Positions 12,501-22,630 of a stretch of DNA of 64,000 nucleotides are shown one piece after another. The stretch's first letter is position 1. The number at the start of each line of letters is the position of its first letter. The stretch spans positions 186,001 to 250,000 of the forward strand of contig JADDTR010000003.1 in assembly GCA_015345905.1 (NCBI GenBank), in the 5' to 3' direction. This stretch comes from Aotearoamyces nothofagi (taxonomy: Eukaryota > Ascomycota > Leotiomycetes > Leotiales > Tympanidaceae). Made by a program: the position numbers and the translations under genes. The notes beneath the pieces are model-generated. The model saw only the letters and a program-made list of their open reading frames with translations. It searched no databases and had not been told where the DNA came from.

Positions 12501-12599
12501 AACACGGAATGAAGGTTCCGTTATAGGAACATTTTCGAAGCCTTCGAGTGCATTTGCGGACGATTTTCGCCGCCCGAAGCCTTTTGGAAATTTCGGCAT
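9550..12599 (-). CDS. conserved fungal disordered protein, 916 aa, unknown function
   Basis: Three exons fit: 12599-12373, about 12122-11642 and 11592-9550. The phases close to 916 residues. The N-terminus (MPKFPKGFGRRKSS) and the block SLKAAGRTFSFGRQK look like a conserved Pezizomycotina family I have seen but cannot name. The protein is mostly low complexity: an acidic and charged stretch followed by a Lys/Gln-rich helix (AEKQKQLAKQRRKQEAH), a Met/Gln-rich run (QMQQFMQMQMQFMQMM), many Ser/Pro tracts and a conserved-looking basic end (EGWEAMRQKREKKKSMWKSK). No catalytic domain or membrane segment is seen. A scaffold or signalling role is possible but only a guess. The acceptor near 12122 (CGAG) is unusual; a nearby CAG would break the frame. 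Confidence 0.75.
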
Positions 12600-13292
12600 A
12601 TAGATCGTATATCGTCGGTCGCCGGGAAGAGCAGCCTTGCTGTCATGTGAAAGGCACTCCAATTCTAAACCCGGTGAGGGTTCTCCAAGTACAACGACGC
12701 AGTATTAAGGCCCTCGGGAGGAGATGATACAAAGATTGACAAAGCTGATGGTAACTCTAGAATAAACAGGTAGCCAACGCAGTAACCTGCGGTGATGTCG
12801 TATATTGTTATTGAGGAAAATCAGCCTGCAGCATAGCCAAAAGGCAAAGTGTCAGCAAGGTTTGGATTCACTGCAGCTTCCCGTTGCTCCAGCCGCTGTT
12901 CGCAGATCTGGCTGCATGAGATGTCACGAATTAGACAGCTTGTACGACAAATCAGCGCGCTGTGGTCATTAAAACTTGGGCCGGTTTTGATGGTGGCAGG
13001 GGCGTTTCCCGATGGCTGGTAAGTCCAGCCAAGAATGTGTCGACAGCGTTGGAAAAGCGACAGCTAAAAGGACGACTACTCTCCAGCCTGTATTCACGGA
13101 CCGCTAAATCATTCTATTCTGTGGTGTTCGCTCTTGAGGCTATTGGGCGTGTGAAGAGCGTTGACGCGAGCCAGAAGTTTGACGGGTGGTCCAAGAATAG
13201 AATGGCATTGTGGTTTTTGTTTGGCCGGCTCACGCTCGATCGTCCGCAGCAAAAGAATGAAAGGGCTTACCGAGTAACCAGAAAGACGCGCT

Positions 13293-13346
13293 GAATATGC
13301 AGAATATGCCGAATATGCCGAATATACAGAATATACAGAATATACA
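13293..13346. repeat. 9-bp tandem repeat, six copies
   Basis: Six units: GAATATGCA, GAATATGCC twice, then GAATATACA three times. The two variants are in separate blocks, as expected from local slippage. Confidence 0.9.
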
Positions 13347-13580
13347 GAACAAGCTGGAGATGCTGAATCCTCCACTATGCTACAGCGCAGACTGCAAGCA
13401 CAACTGAGGAAAGAGACGGCAGCAACATGTACGGACGGGCCTTCGGCGAGAGACGAAGGACAGATGGGCCGGGTGATGACGAGACCAGATGTTGGGTGCT
13501 GTGAGAGATGCTGTGCAGGCTCTAAAGGGGGTGCGGTGGGCCTGTGGCTGCCTCCAGCAGGCACCGAGCAGGCTGTATGC

Positions 13581-13630
13581 GGACCGGACAGGACCGGACA
13601 GGACAGGACAGGGCAGGGCAGGGCAGGGCC
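13581..13630. repeat. GGACC/GGACA/GGGCA short tandem array
   Basis: A run of 5-bp units that drifts from GGACCGGACA to GGACAGGACA to GGGCAGGGCA. It resembles the arrays at 2105 and 23744. Confidence 0.85.
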
Positions 13631-13743
13631 TACTACAGACTACAGTACAGTATTTCACGCGTTGGCGGGGGGGGGGCTTTAGGGCGGGTTTTAGAGTTGG
13701 TGCTGCTGCCAAACTGGCACGGCCGGCACGCAGAGCCAGGCAA

Positions 13744-13810
13744 GGGTGCTTAAGGTGCTTAGGGTGCTTAAGGGTTCTTAGGGTGCTTGGGGTGCTAATG
13801 GTGCTTAAGG
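13744..13810. repeat. degenerate 9-10 bp repeat (GGTGCTTAAG)
   Basis: About seven degenerate units of GGTGCTTAAG/GGTGCTTAGG. It is followed at about 13831-13861 by three CTGCCACGG-like 9-mers. Confidence 0.8.
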
Positions 13811-14485
13811 TTGTTTGTACGGTACCGTAGGCTGCCACCGCTGCCACGGCTGCCACGGCTGCGTCGCTCGCCACCGCTGCCCTATGCCCGCCCAGGGCAC
13901 GCCCCAGGCACCTGAGGAGCCCGTGAAATCCAGTCACGGGCAGGGTCGCTCGTACTGTAAGTCGTAAGGGCCGCACTGGAAACAGACACCGGCCCCGCTG
14001 GAAGCTGCAGCATCTGCCCACTAGTTAGGGGTGGGAGCCACTGTACCAAGCCAGTGCGGGTGTTGCTGGCGGTGCCTCCGGGGCCTTGGGCCAGGCACGC
14101 AGGGAGGCGAGGAAGCCTGGCAGTGCTCCGTCGCGATGCACGTGCTGAGCAGTGCTCGGAGAAGAGGGCGCGGACGAGTGTCGGACATTAGTATGTGCTG
14201 CAATGCAATGCAGTACTGCTCGGTGCCGTGGGCTTCCTCCTCCAGGGCCAGAGGGGTCGCTTGCCCAGCACCCCAGCCGCCCCAACACGCCCAAGCGCCT
14301 CGTCCATCCACCGACTACACTCCACCGACTACACTGCAGTACTGTACTGTACAGTGCAAGCTGCCAACAGGATATACCGAGAAAATGCTTGGATCGCCGA
14401 GGCCGCCGGGCAGATTGCCAGAAAGCTTCCACGGTTGTCTCTTCAAGAGTGGATACCCTCGCCGCTGATTCCCGTGTTTAGGCTG

Positions 14486-14520
14486 GTAGTTCACGTAGTT
14501 CACGTAGTTCACGTAGTTCT
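14486..14520. repeat. 9-bp tandem repeat GTAGTTCAC
   Basis: Three exact copies of GTAGTTCAC and a partial fourth. Confidence 0.88.
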
Positions 14521-16219
14521 CCATCTTTTCTGAAGCGGCATGTCCAGGTATCGCAGTAGCCGACTCCTTAGTGCTCCGTTCTTGTTCTTTAATGCCACCT
14601 CGCTCGTATCTACTGTACCGTGCTATAGTAGCGTAGGGAGTCACGGGAGTCTTAAGTGGTCATATCTACTGCACAGTGTCCTTGGAGACACTCCCCATCG
14701 AGCTTCTGCAAAGATGCGCTGACCCTCCTGAAAGGCGCAATCCGCACCTTCTGCTGGAGGCGTGAAGGCCTTGATTTTCTATGCAGTAGAATAGGTTTGT
14801 TCCAGTACAGTACAGGCGATACGGGATTACCGGGGGCCATCGAGGCATCTCGCGTCACTACTGTATAGCGTCCTCTCGACCATTGATCTCGAGGCCAAAT
14901 CTGGACCTGAAGTCCGTTATTGAATATAGGTACGGAACAGTAAGCACTGTAGTGTAGTACTCTACTCGAGCACACCTCTGTACAGCACAATCGTAGATTT
15001 CAGATCTAGCTCACAGCGAAAACGGCATCGCGACGCCCCTGACACTTTCTCCACGGGATTATTTGTCTGATTGTACTCGCGTTTCTCTTCTTCCTTCCGA
15101 CGCGCCAAATCCAGCACTATCATAAGCCGCAAACTCTCGTATTCACGACGGAGAGTGCGCCGACAAAGCCTCGGGGTCCCGAAATGAAGAGGTCACAGCG
15201 GCCACAGGGGCACGCGAGAGCCGGATAGCGGCCATACCTTAAACTCCACCCTGGCGTGGCCGAGGTTCAAACTGGCCCTGTGTTCTGCGGAGAGCAGCAT
15301 GAATACAAATCGGTAATCGCGGCGATGATCAAGAATAAGACGGAATAGAAAGCGAGGAGAAGCTGCCAGTTTGGCACCAAGGAGAGAAGCTATGCTGGTT
15401 CACTCCGCTGTATCACGTGCACGTATCGATTTCTCCCTATCTAAGGTATGTATGTAATTCTTATCTGTCTTCAGATATGCAAGTCGACGTCAAGAGTCGG
15501 ATGCAGCCTCTCGTTCAAGATGCCTTTGGTCTGGGTACTACTGTGAAGCGCTGCCCTGCTCTGTCCCAACGGAAGAAGACTAATTGGAACACTGTACAAG
15601 TACAGTTGATACAAAGAATACTCGATAGCTCCCATGACAGATACCCTAACACTTCTTTCATCTTTCTTGACTCCTACTCTCTCAGTTGCACCCGGCCATG
15701 GTAGCCACTCTGTTTTATGAGGCAAGAAAGGTATATGTATGCTCGGTGCATCAATGGCTATGCTGTGTCGTGTCAGCATTAGCGATGCTCTCATTGGTCC
15801 TTAGATCAAAGCTGCAGATGAACGCGTCTTGAGCCGGCCTGGCACCGGGCTTGGCTGGCTTTCATAAGCTCTCCGCCAGCGAGCAGAAGCTCCGTTTATG
15901 CCACCCTCTCCCAGCTATTACATCTTTGATTGCGGCCTCTCCGGGGTTCCCCATTTTGTGCGAGTTCTCAAATCGCATGACATCCAGGCAAGTCGTACTC
16001 CGTCCTGGCCGCTGACCGGAGACCGGAGACCGGTAGACCAGAGACCCAGTCCCGGCACTTTGGCGGGAGGTTTGGTATGGCCAGCACATGCATCCTCGCC
16101 TACACCTTACTGTTGGCAATATAATTGACTGTTTTGCTCCACAGATCTCGCAGCATTTCTACGTGCATGTATGCCGGAAGCCCTGTACGACTCTTCCAAG
16201 CTCTTGCTCGGCTCCCAGC

Positions 16220-16261
16220 GTCGCTCCGTCGCTCTGTCGCTCTGTCGCTCTGTCGCTCTGT
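16220..16261. repeat. 8-bp tandem repeat GTCGCTCT
   Basis: Four to five copies of GTCGCTCT, the first with one substitution. Confidence 0.88.
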
Positions 16262-16526
16262 CACTTCGTGAGTCCGCGGTAGGATAGACGTGGCAGGATT
16301 TAGGGTTATGGTCAGAGGTAGATGCACGTACTGTAGGTAGGCACATAAGCCCTCGGGGACGTTCCGAAGCACGTCGCATAAGGTAGGGCGAGGTACGCTT
16401 GCAACCGCGCGATAGGCGTGGTGAGCGTAGTGAGCGTAGCGGACGTGATAGCAGCCCGTGGTTCTCAGATAAGCTCTGCGCCAACTCTACGCGCGCGACG
16501 CAGGCCCACCTGATCAGCCAGCTGGC

Positions 16527-16623
16527 ACCAACTGCCACCAACTGCCACCAACTGCCACCAGCTGCGCGAGGGCCATCTGAAGCCATCTGAAGCCATCTGA
16601 GGCCGTCTGAAGCCATCTGAAGC
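16527..16623. repeat. two abutting 10-bp tandem repeats
   Basis: About three copies of CAACTGCCAC (16527-16561), then after a 10-base spacer about five copies of AGCCATCTGA with one GGCCGTCTGA variant. Two different 10-bp units side by side suggest a local tendency to duplicate about one helical turn. Confidence 0.85.
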
Positions 16624-17013
16624 CCGCTAGCGAGCTGTCTGAAACGCTCGGATGCCATTCGGCCACCGGCCTCGCTCGCCCCACTTGGTCCTGCAAGGCT
16701 CCAGCCGCTTCCGGCCTAGCCTGCATCTTCCCCACACTCTCTAGCGCGGGACGTGACGTTGACGACTCGCTTGCCTGCCAATCATCGACGCCAAAGCTGG
16801 AGCTGTGACGGCAATTGGACGCGACGTAACTGACGAAGCTTAATGTGCGAGTGGCTGCTGGATATTCCCACGCTCCTCCCGCTTCTCATCTACACCCCCC
16901 CCCGGAGACCGCAACACCCTTATAGTCGCTGTCCATCGCTCACTCATCACCACATTCCTCCTCTCAACTATAATCCCGCCATCTCTCGTCCGCCCCTTGC
17001 CGCAACGACAATC

Positions 17014-17046
17014 ACGACACTCACGACACTCACGACACTCACGACG
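17014..17046. repeat. 9-bp tandem repeat ACGACACTC
   Basis: Three to four copies of ACGACACTC in the probable leader of the gene at 17293. Confidence 0.85.
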
Positions 17047-17292
17047 AATCACCCGCGGCGGATTCGTTCGTTTGTAAGACGACAAAGAAACTCGAGACAC
17101 GCCGCTCTCCACCCACGAAGAAAGATCCCATTCCAGGCGATAACGACCACGCCTCTGCTGCGTACAAGAGCCACCCTGCCTCGACTCCACAGAGGAGTCC
17201 TTGTTAAGTCAAGACGGCACACCATACTCTGAGCAGTCCACGCCGCTCCACACTTATCAGACCACTTCCCTTTCACATACACATTTATCAAA

Positions 17293-18123
17293 ATGTCTAA
17301 CGACAATAACACCTCTGCCAGCAATGACGCTCCCGGGCGTCCTCGCCGTACTTCCATGACCTCCAATACCTTTGCCGCTATCTTCGGCCGATCCAACAGC
17401 ATCAGCACCCCCTCGGCAAATGTGGCAGCACAGCCGACCCCGATCACTCCCTCACAGCGTCAGCAGCGTCGGATGTCTATCTCGACACTTGGGCTTTCTG
17501 GCACCTCTCCAATCCAGACATCGTCATTTGGGTTCCCTGCTGGTCGAAGAGCCAGCGTCTCTACTGCCGGTTCCGACTCCATCGATGAGAGTGCCATTGA
17601 TGACGACGATGGTCCGGCTCGGAGCGTACCTACCACACCCTATGCTCGACGTATAAGCTTCGGAGCCCAGGCTCTCTTTAATGCTAGGCCAGGGAATGGT
17701 AGTCCAGGCACATCCGGTAGAGCACCCCCTCACCCAAACAGTAGTCCATTACCCTCTATCCCAGATTATGAAAAAGGTCGGAGAAAGAAGTCCCAAAGCA
17801 CACAGGCAAGCATGCAACCAATGCCTAGAACTAAATCTGACTATCCCTCGACTCGGTCAGCCGAAGGCTTGAACTGGTCTGAGCAGTTTAGATCCCGTGC
17901 AGAGAGTGCGGTTACGAGACCGTTACTCAGCACCAGTCCTTCAAACACGATGCCGAAATCTCCTATTTCACAGCACCAGAGAGCTAAGAGTGTCAGTGAG
18001 ATGCCTGCCCCTCCTGTCGCTTCTATCCCAGCCCCATCTCGGCCACAACCTCAGTCGGCTCTTAGTCGGAAGCCAGATGCTGTTGGGGAACGGATCCTTA
18101 GGGGAGATTTTTACATGGATTGA
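17293..18123 (+). CDS. conserved fungal Ser/Pro-rich protein, 276 aa, unknown function
   Basis: Intronless and strongly Ser/Pro/Arg-rich. It contains repeated RR-x-S/RRxSxS sites (RPRRTSMTS, QRRMSIST, GRRASVST, ARRISFG) that look like basophilic-kinase targets. A central acidic patch (ESAIDDDDG) and a short C-terminal motif ending GERILRGDFYMD stand out; that end resembles a conserved fungal C-terminus, though I cannot name the family. It has no signal peptide, membrane segment or enzyme fold. The ATG lies after a clean leader, AAAATGTC context. A role as a phosphorylated adaptor is inference only. Confidence 0.75.
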   Translation: MSNDNNTSASNDAPGRPRRTSMTSNTFAAIFGRSNSISTPSANVAAQPTPITPSQRQQRRMSISTLGLSGTSPIQTSSFGFPAGRRASVSTAGSDSIDESAIDDDDGPARSVPTTPYARRISFGAQALFNARPGNGSPGTSGRAPPHPNSSPLPSIPDYEKGRRKKSQSTQASMQPMPRTKSDYPSTRSAEGLNWSEQFRSRAESAVTRPLLSTSPSNTMPKSPISQHQRAKSVSEMPAPPVASIPAPSRPQPQSALSRKPDAVGERILRGDFYMD

Positions 18124-19150
18124 GGCATTGAGCGTACATTTCCACGGCCCTTGACAGTTTGGAATGAGATGTGAGTGGAGGTTAAGCACATGAATTATAT
18201 CGATGATTTTGAAGGCGTTTATGGGGAAATATGGGAAGCGATTTTGCTTGAAGACAATGATGGATGAAGGTATGGGAATTGTACGCTGGACGTTTCATTC
18301 TTGTTCCCCTGGGAAGTCGTAAAATATCAGCTTAGCTTAGCTTTGCGACATAGTTCTATGATGATATTTCAACGGGCCTCAGCACTTTGCAGGTCGTAGA
18401 AAAGGCAGCTAGGCTGCTGCCACTATACCTAGCTACGGATCGTACGGAATGGAATCTGTTGTAGGATTTAGCTAGCACTGTTATTTTCTAGAGGAAAAAC
18501 AAAAAAATTCAATGTATATATATATCGTTACTGTATGAATAATGAAACTCCTTATCTATACTGAAACACCTTTTAAAATATGACCAAGTACTAAATATCG
18601 AAATATCATTGTCAATCTCACAAATAAAAAATAATAATAATAAATTCAGACCGCTAAGCCTTTTACTTCCCGCGGATGTTTAGGAATCCATGGTATATAA
18701 TGATAAGCCGGGCCTTGTGGATCATACAAGTATAGCAGTAGCTACTGTACCCCACATAAATCAAACACTAAGCGATCATAGAGAGATAAAGAGCGAGGGT
18801 TGGGCCAGTTATCGTATTCTGACGAAATGAAATGAAGAGAGAGGTCTACAATACAACCACTTATGAACGGGACAGAAAAGGAGACGGCGATTCAGTCAAT
18901 TACCCCTCGATTCTATAAATTCTTTTTACATCTCTTGATATAAATTGCGTAGCTAGCACCATAAATATATTATTCTCGTAAGGTGTTGTAATTTATTTCA
19001 TTTATAACTATCTACGTAAACACATATCACTTGCCGCTCCCGGTATCAAGCCTCAAAACGCCCAAAACCAACTGTTCCAGAAAAAAAGAATGCCTTGGTG
19101 TTATAAAAGCAGGTCCAACCCTTCATAGTACCCATCCCAGAAATCCCAAT
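18124..19150. other. AT-rich intergenic stretch, no gene seen
   Basis: Convergent-gene spacer. 18480-18660 is very AT-rich, with short A and AATAA tracts that could serve as polyadenylation signals. No open frame of interest. Confidence 0.6.
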
Positions 19151-19931
19151 CTATGAACCCACAGCATGACTAAAAACCTTCGCAGCTAATTGACTCAGCA
19201 GCTGCATCTTAGAGGTCTGATCAAGCTGCTGAAATACTTCGTACACGCTCTTGCCCCTCGCATCCCTAATACTTCCCAACCTATTTCCTGCAACTGCTCC
19301 CGCCAGCATACCAGCAAAATTGGCAACAATGAATCCCATAGCTGCGCCACTTAGTCCTCCTATAACACTCCAAAACTTTCCTGTTGGCTTGCCTCCATTG
19401 TCTGCCATGCCCTCCTCGCGAAGCATCTCTTCGAACACATCACCAAATTGTTCATTTTCAAATTGCTGCTTCTCCTCTTCATTCTTCGCTTTGGCGCCGA
19501 AGCCAAAGGAAGACCAGGGGAAGGAACCCGAGCTAGGATTGCTAGATGGGCCGTCACTGGGGATTTCTTCGTCGGCGTTTGAGCCATGATATATGCGTGC
19601 GGAGTCATAGTCGCGGCGACGTCCTGGGTCCGAGAGAGTGTAGTAGGCATCGTTTATTCGCTGGAATTTGCGAGTTCGCTCAGCTCGTTCTGGGGAATTG
19701 GACGGAACTCGGTCAGGGTGCGTTTTTAGAGCTGCGCTACGATCTGTCAGTATATAATAGCACAAGATGGTTATTGTATGAGCTACCGTTTATATGCGTC
19801 TCGGATTTGCTGCGTTGTCGCTGTAAAGGGAATTTCGAGAGCAGCATCTATTGCTTGATTAGTAGGTGGTTCTGTTTCGAAGGGTCAAATTGTGGGAACT
19901 TGCAGTAATCTGAAGGAATTTCGCCAACCAT
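19151..19931 (-). CDS. J-domain (DnaJ-like) protein with glycine-rich hydrophobic C-terminus
   Basis: Predicted Hsp70 co-chaperone of 224 residues. Exons 19931-19904, 19847-19787 and 19736-19151 join to give an N-terminal J domain: SDYYAALEIPFTATTQQIRDAYKR, the diagnostic HPD in LKTHPDRVP, and FQRINDAYYTLSDPGRRRDYD. The first intron begins GCAAGT rather than GT and ends TAG, with CTAAT near its 3' end. Only this GC-AG junction restores the conserved DYYAALEIP helix. After a Ser/Gly-rich linker (SGSFPWSSFGFG), residues about 145-190 form a glycine-rich hydrophobic hairpin (FWSVIGGLSGAAMGFIVANFAGMLAGAVAG), suggesting membrane association. It lacks the zinc-finger and substrate domains of type I/II DnaJ. 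It starts 462 bases from the divergent gene at 20394. Confidence 0.88.
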
Positions 19932-20393
19932 GATTAAAGTCACTGATAGGAGCTTGATAGGAAGAATAGCGAATTGGATATAGAGGTTATAAAGTAGAGA
20001 ATGTAGAAGTTGGCCGTCGAGAACGAGACAAGGGCCTCACGAGGTAGTGCCCGTCAACCACAACAGCGTCACTGTGGCGCAAAATATTTGAAATGTGGCT
20101 TGTTCGCTCTGTATATCACGTGCCAAGGCGGGTCTCCGCACTACAGCGGGCCCTGGGCCGTCGCTAAAGCCCCACCAAGTGTCAGACCAATCACGTGCCA
20201 AGCCAGCCTCCTGAATAACGATGGAGCTTAGCTACTGGTTCTCTGAACTCTGAAACTCTGGCCGAGAGCTGAACTGAGCGCTTCTTGGTGTACATAAGAA
20301 CCATCCACAACTGCATCGTACTACTGCAGAACATATCAACCAAGTGGCATACGTCAACACCTATCAATAATCCCATATTAGCATCCAATCGAA
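19932..20393. promoter_or_regulatory. divergent promoter region
   Basis: Shared upstream region of the minus-strand J-protein gene and the plus-strand gene at 20394. It contains two CACGTG-like hexamer contexts (TCACGTGCC near 20117 and 20191) that could bind bHLH factors. That is inference from the word alone. Confidence 0.45.
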
Positions 20394-21020
20394 ATGGGTT
20401 GGTTCGACGGCGTATCAGAAGTCGGAAGTGAGCAACATGGCCACTCTCACAGCAGCAAAAGACACAGTTCGAGTCAATCCGTATTTGGGCTTGGTGGTTC
20501 ACATCACAACTCATCACGATCTTCTCTCTTTGGTATGCAAAGCATCATTCTCCGTTCCCGCGAAACCTCGTACATCATGAAACACCTCTTAACTATTGAC
20601 TACGATACTGATATGGCTTTAGGTGGGCGCTCGTCATCGTACTATAAACGATCTTCGAGGAAGGGATATCTTGGGAAGATCTATTCCGAATTACGACGCC
20701 TCCTGCGCGACTTGATATACTATATGAAGCGACACCCACTCAAAGTCTTTGTTCTTGTCATTATGCCTCTAATTACTGGCGGAGCACTGACGGGCCTATT
20801 GAGAAGGTTCGGTGTCAGACTACCCGTTGGTCTCGAAAGGATGATTGGGAAAGTTGGTGGTGGGAGTGGACATGGCGAGACGATTATTGGTAGAAGCCGT
20901 GATGGAAATCTCCAGTTCGAGAGAAAGAGCTACGAAGGATCTCTTGGTGGTATCGGCTCAACCATAGCAGGACTAGGAGGCGCTAAAGGTCTATTAAGTG
21001 CGGCGAAGATGTTCATGTGA
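20394..21020 (+). CDS. small fungal membrane-associated protein, unknown function
   Basis: It begins MGWFDGVSEVG, followed by a His/Ser-rich segment and a basic helix (YSELRRLLRDLIYYMKRHPLK) leading into one hydrophobic span (VFVLVIMPLITGGALTGLL). The tail is Gly-rich. The frame is open throughout (208 residues), but 20533-20622 starts GTATGC, ends TTTAG and is 90 nt, so it is probably an in-frame intron. Removing it joins SSLFG to GRSSSYYK and gives 178 residues. I prefer the spliced form because the removed peptide is unlike its low-complexity surroundings. Function is unknown. Confidence 0.72.
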   Translation: MGWFDGVSEVGSEQHGHSHSSKRHSSSQSVFGLGGSHHNSSRSSLFGMQSIILRSRETSYIMKHLLTIDYDTDMALGGRSSSYYKRSSRKGYLGKIYSELRRLLRDLIYYMKRHPLKVFVLVIMPLITGGALTGLLRRFGVRLPVGLERMIGKVGGGSGHGETIIGRSRDGNLQFERKSYEGSLGGIGSTIAGLGGAKGLLSAAKMFM

Positions 21021-21284
21021 TGAACTATGAATATTTGACTTATGGATATAATGGCGTCGAGGTTTACTTTTGTAGGATAATTCGGATTTAACCTTTGTTA
21101 ATGAATTGCTGAACAAACCGGACGCGACGAAGTAGAAAGTTTTATAGAATGGCAATAGTTATGGGGCCGCTCGTTTTGGAGTAAGAAAGGAACTTCATTA
21201 AATAAAATAGAAACTCTATGTATATATGTTCATGGGGAGCTCTGCGATGCGATGCCATGCAATCCCAGCCCGATCCTTTTTGGC

Positions 21285-22604
21285 TCATCTCCTCCCTTTC
21301 TTCTTCGCTCCACCCACGGGCTTTCTCGCCGAAACAACTGCAAAAGTTTTTTCGGGTTCTACAGGCACGCCGTTTCCCAAGTTGTCACTCTCATCATCAC
21401 CACTACTAGATCCAGAATCCGAATTCGGCACTACAGTCACCTCGCCCCTGCGCCTGCCCGAGGACGGATCACTAGGGCTTGCAGTTTCATATTGAGCCCT
21501 AGACGACACGGGGTATGCACCTCCAGGTAGCGAACGCCTTACTGATGAGTATTGAATTTCTGGAGGGCCGGAGAAATTCCTCCTGCCTAGGTTTTGAGTA
21601 TGAGCATATTGCTGAGGAATAGGTGGTGGGATGCCTGGAGACGTTTGGTACTCAAAAGGGTCGATGAGGTAAGGTTGAGAAGAAACCGAACTTTGCCTTG
21701 ATCTCGGCCCCGGAAGCCAGCCTACTTCGTGAGGTAGAGGAGCTCTCGGACCATTCCCAGAAGAAGTCGGGCGGGTACCATCCGAGACGTGCCTGCCTCC
21801 TTGCAAGTATTGATGTGGAAATTGGGGAGGCGGAGTATTTCGAGATGACTGGAGCGATGACGAAGAACGTGGCCGAGAGGGTGAATTGCGAATTGCGGAT
21901 GCTGAAGGAGGATAGTAGCCTATTGGGGCATAACTAACCCCCCCGTCTGGGCCGTCAACAACCATACCCGGTGGTGGCACCGCTGGAGAAGAACGTGGAG
22001 GGCTGTCATCGTGATGCCTATTGCTGCGGCGTCGTGGCTCGGAATGTAGATTCTCCTCAGACTGTACGAGAGGAACAGTGACCATCACACGGTTTGGCTT
22101 TCGATTGCGTTCATTGCCGCTACCACCACTTGAACCACTCCCTTTTCTCCCCTTCGAAGTGGCTGCAGACTGCATTCGTTTCCTACGCCTTTCCAATGCG
22201 GCGACCTCATCTTCATGAAGCTTTACTTCGAGTTTTCCACGCTCCTGAGCTCGCCGTATCCGGGCTAGAGCAGACTGTACAAGGGCTTCCTCTTTGTCCC
22301 GTAAAGCGACCTGTGCAGCACTAACATTTCCCTCATCTTCGCTATCCGAATCCCCATTCGACTCCGACTCATATGAATAAGGTTTTCTCGATCTTGCCTT
22401 TGGGGTTAAATCGACTCCAGTAAATTCCAAAGGATCGCTGACGAATCTCCTCCCAGCAAAATTAACTCCGACGCCTTGTGTATCTGTATCATCACTATCA
22501 AGCTCTTCAATACGTATATGCTCCTGCCAAAGTGCTTGATCTCGCTCCCACTTCTTCTGCTGCTTGCTCCCCTTCGCCCCTGGTGGTCTTCCCCATGAGG
22601 GCAT
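21285..22604 (-). CDS. fungal Ser/Pro-rich coiled-coil protein, 439 aa, unknown function
   Basis: Intronless. The N-terminal third is charged and helical: WERDQALWQEHIRIEELDSDD, then a probable coiled coil at about 95-145 (ALRDKEEALVQSALARIRRAQERGKLEVK...LERRRKRMQ). The rest is Ser/Pro/Gly/Tyr-rich and likely disordered, ending in a basic GGAKKKGRR. No catalytic motif was seen. It sits only 26 bases downstream of the PRA1-like stop codon on the same strand, which is exceptionally tight for a fungus. No name can be given. Confidence 0.7.
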   Translation of the reverse strand: MPSWGRPPGAKGSKQQKKWERDQALWQEHIRIEELDSDDTDTQGVGVNFAGRRFVSDPLEFTGVDLTPKARSRKPYSYESESNGDSDSEDEGNVSAAQVALRDKEEALVQSALARIRRAQERGKLEVKLHEDEVAALERRRKRMQSAATSKGRKGSGSSGGSGNERNRKPNRVMVTVPLVQSEENLHSEPRRRSNRHHDDSPPRSSPAVPPPGMVVDGPDGGVSYAPIGYYPPSASAIRNSPSRPRSSSSLQSSRNTPPPQFPHQYLQGGRHVSDGTRPTSSGNGPRAPLPHEVGWLPGPRSRQSSVSSQPYLIDPFEYQTSPGIPPPIPQQYAHTQNLGRRNFSGPPEIQYSSVRRSLPGGAYPVSSRAQYETASPSDPSSGRRRGEVTVVPNSDSGSSSGDDESDNLGNGVPVEPEKTFAVVSARKPVGGAKKKGRR

Positions 22605-22630
22605 CGTCCTGGGAGATCGCGGCCGACCAC

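Larger units (their letters stand above)
12600..17292. other. gene-free GC-rich island 2 and promoter of next gene
   Basis: A 4.7-kb stretch without a supportable gene. 12600-13290 is ordinary flank. 13290-14520 and 16200-16750 are GC-rich and packed with 8-10 bp tandem repeats. 14520-16200 is mixed sequence with scattered TACAGTAC words. Long frames on either strand in the repeat-rich parts have peptides that simply repeat the DNA unit. 16850-17292 is pyrimidine-rich and A/C-rich, and reads as the promoter and leader of the gene at 17293. Confidence 0.6.

Noticed and set aside
13744-13810. GGGTGCTTAAGG array considered as a telomere-like repeat
   Set aside because: Units do not match TTAGGG and are degenerate 9-10-mers inside an internal island.
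13380-14021. A 213-codon minus-strand frame
   Set aside because: Crosses four unrelated tandem arrays and is rich in repeat-derived peptide (AAVAAVAAV, STPSTLRTLKHPKH). No coding signal outside the repeats.
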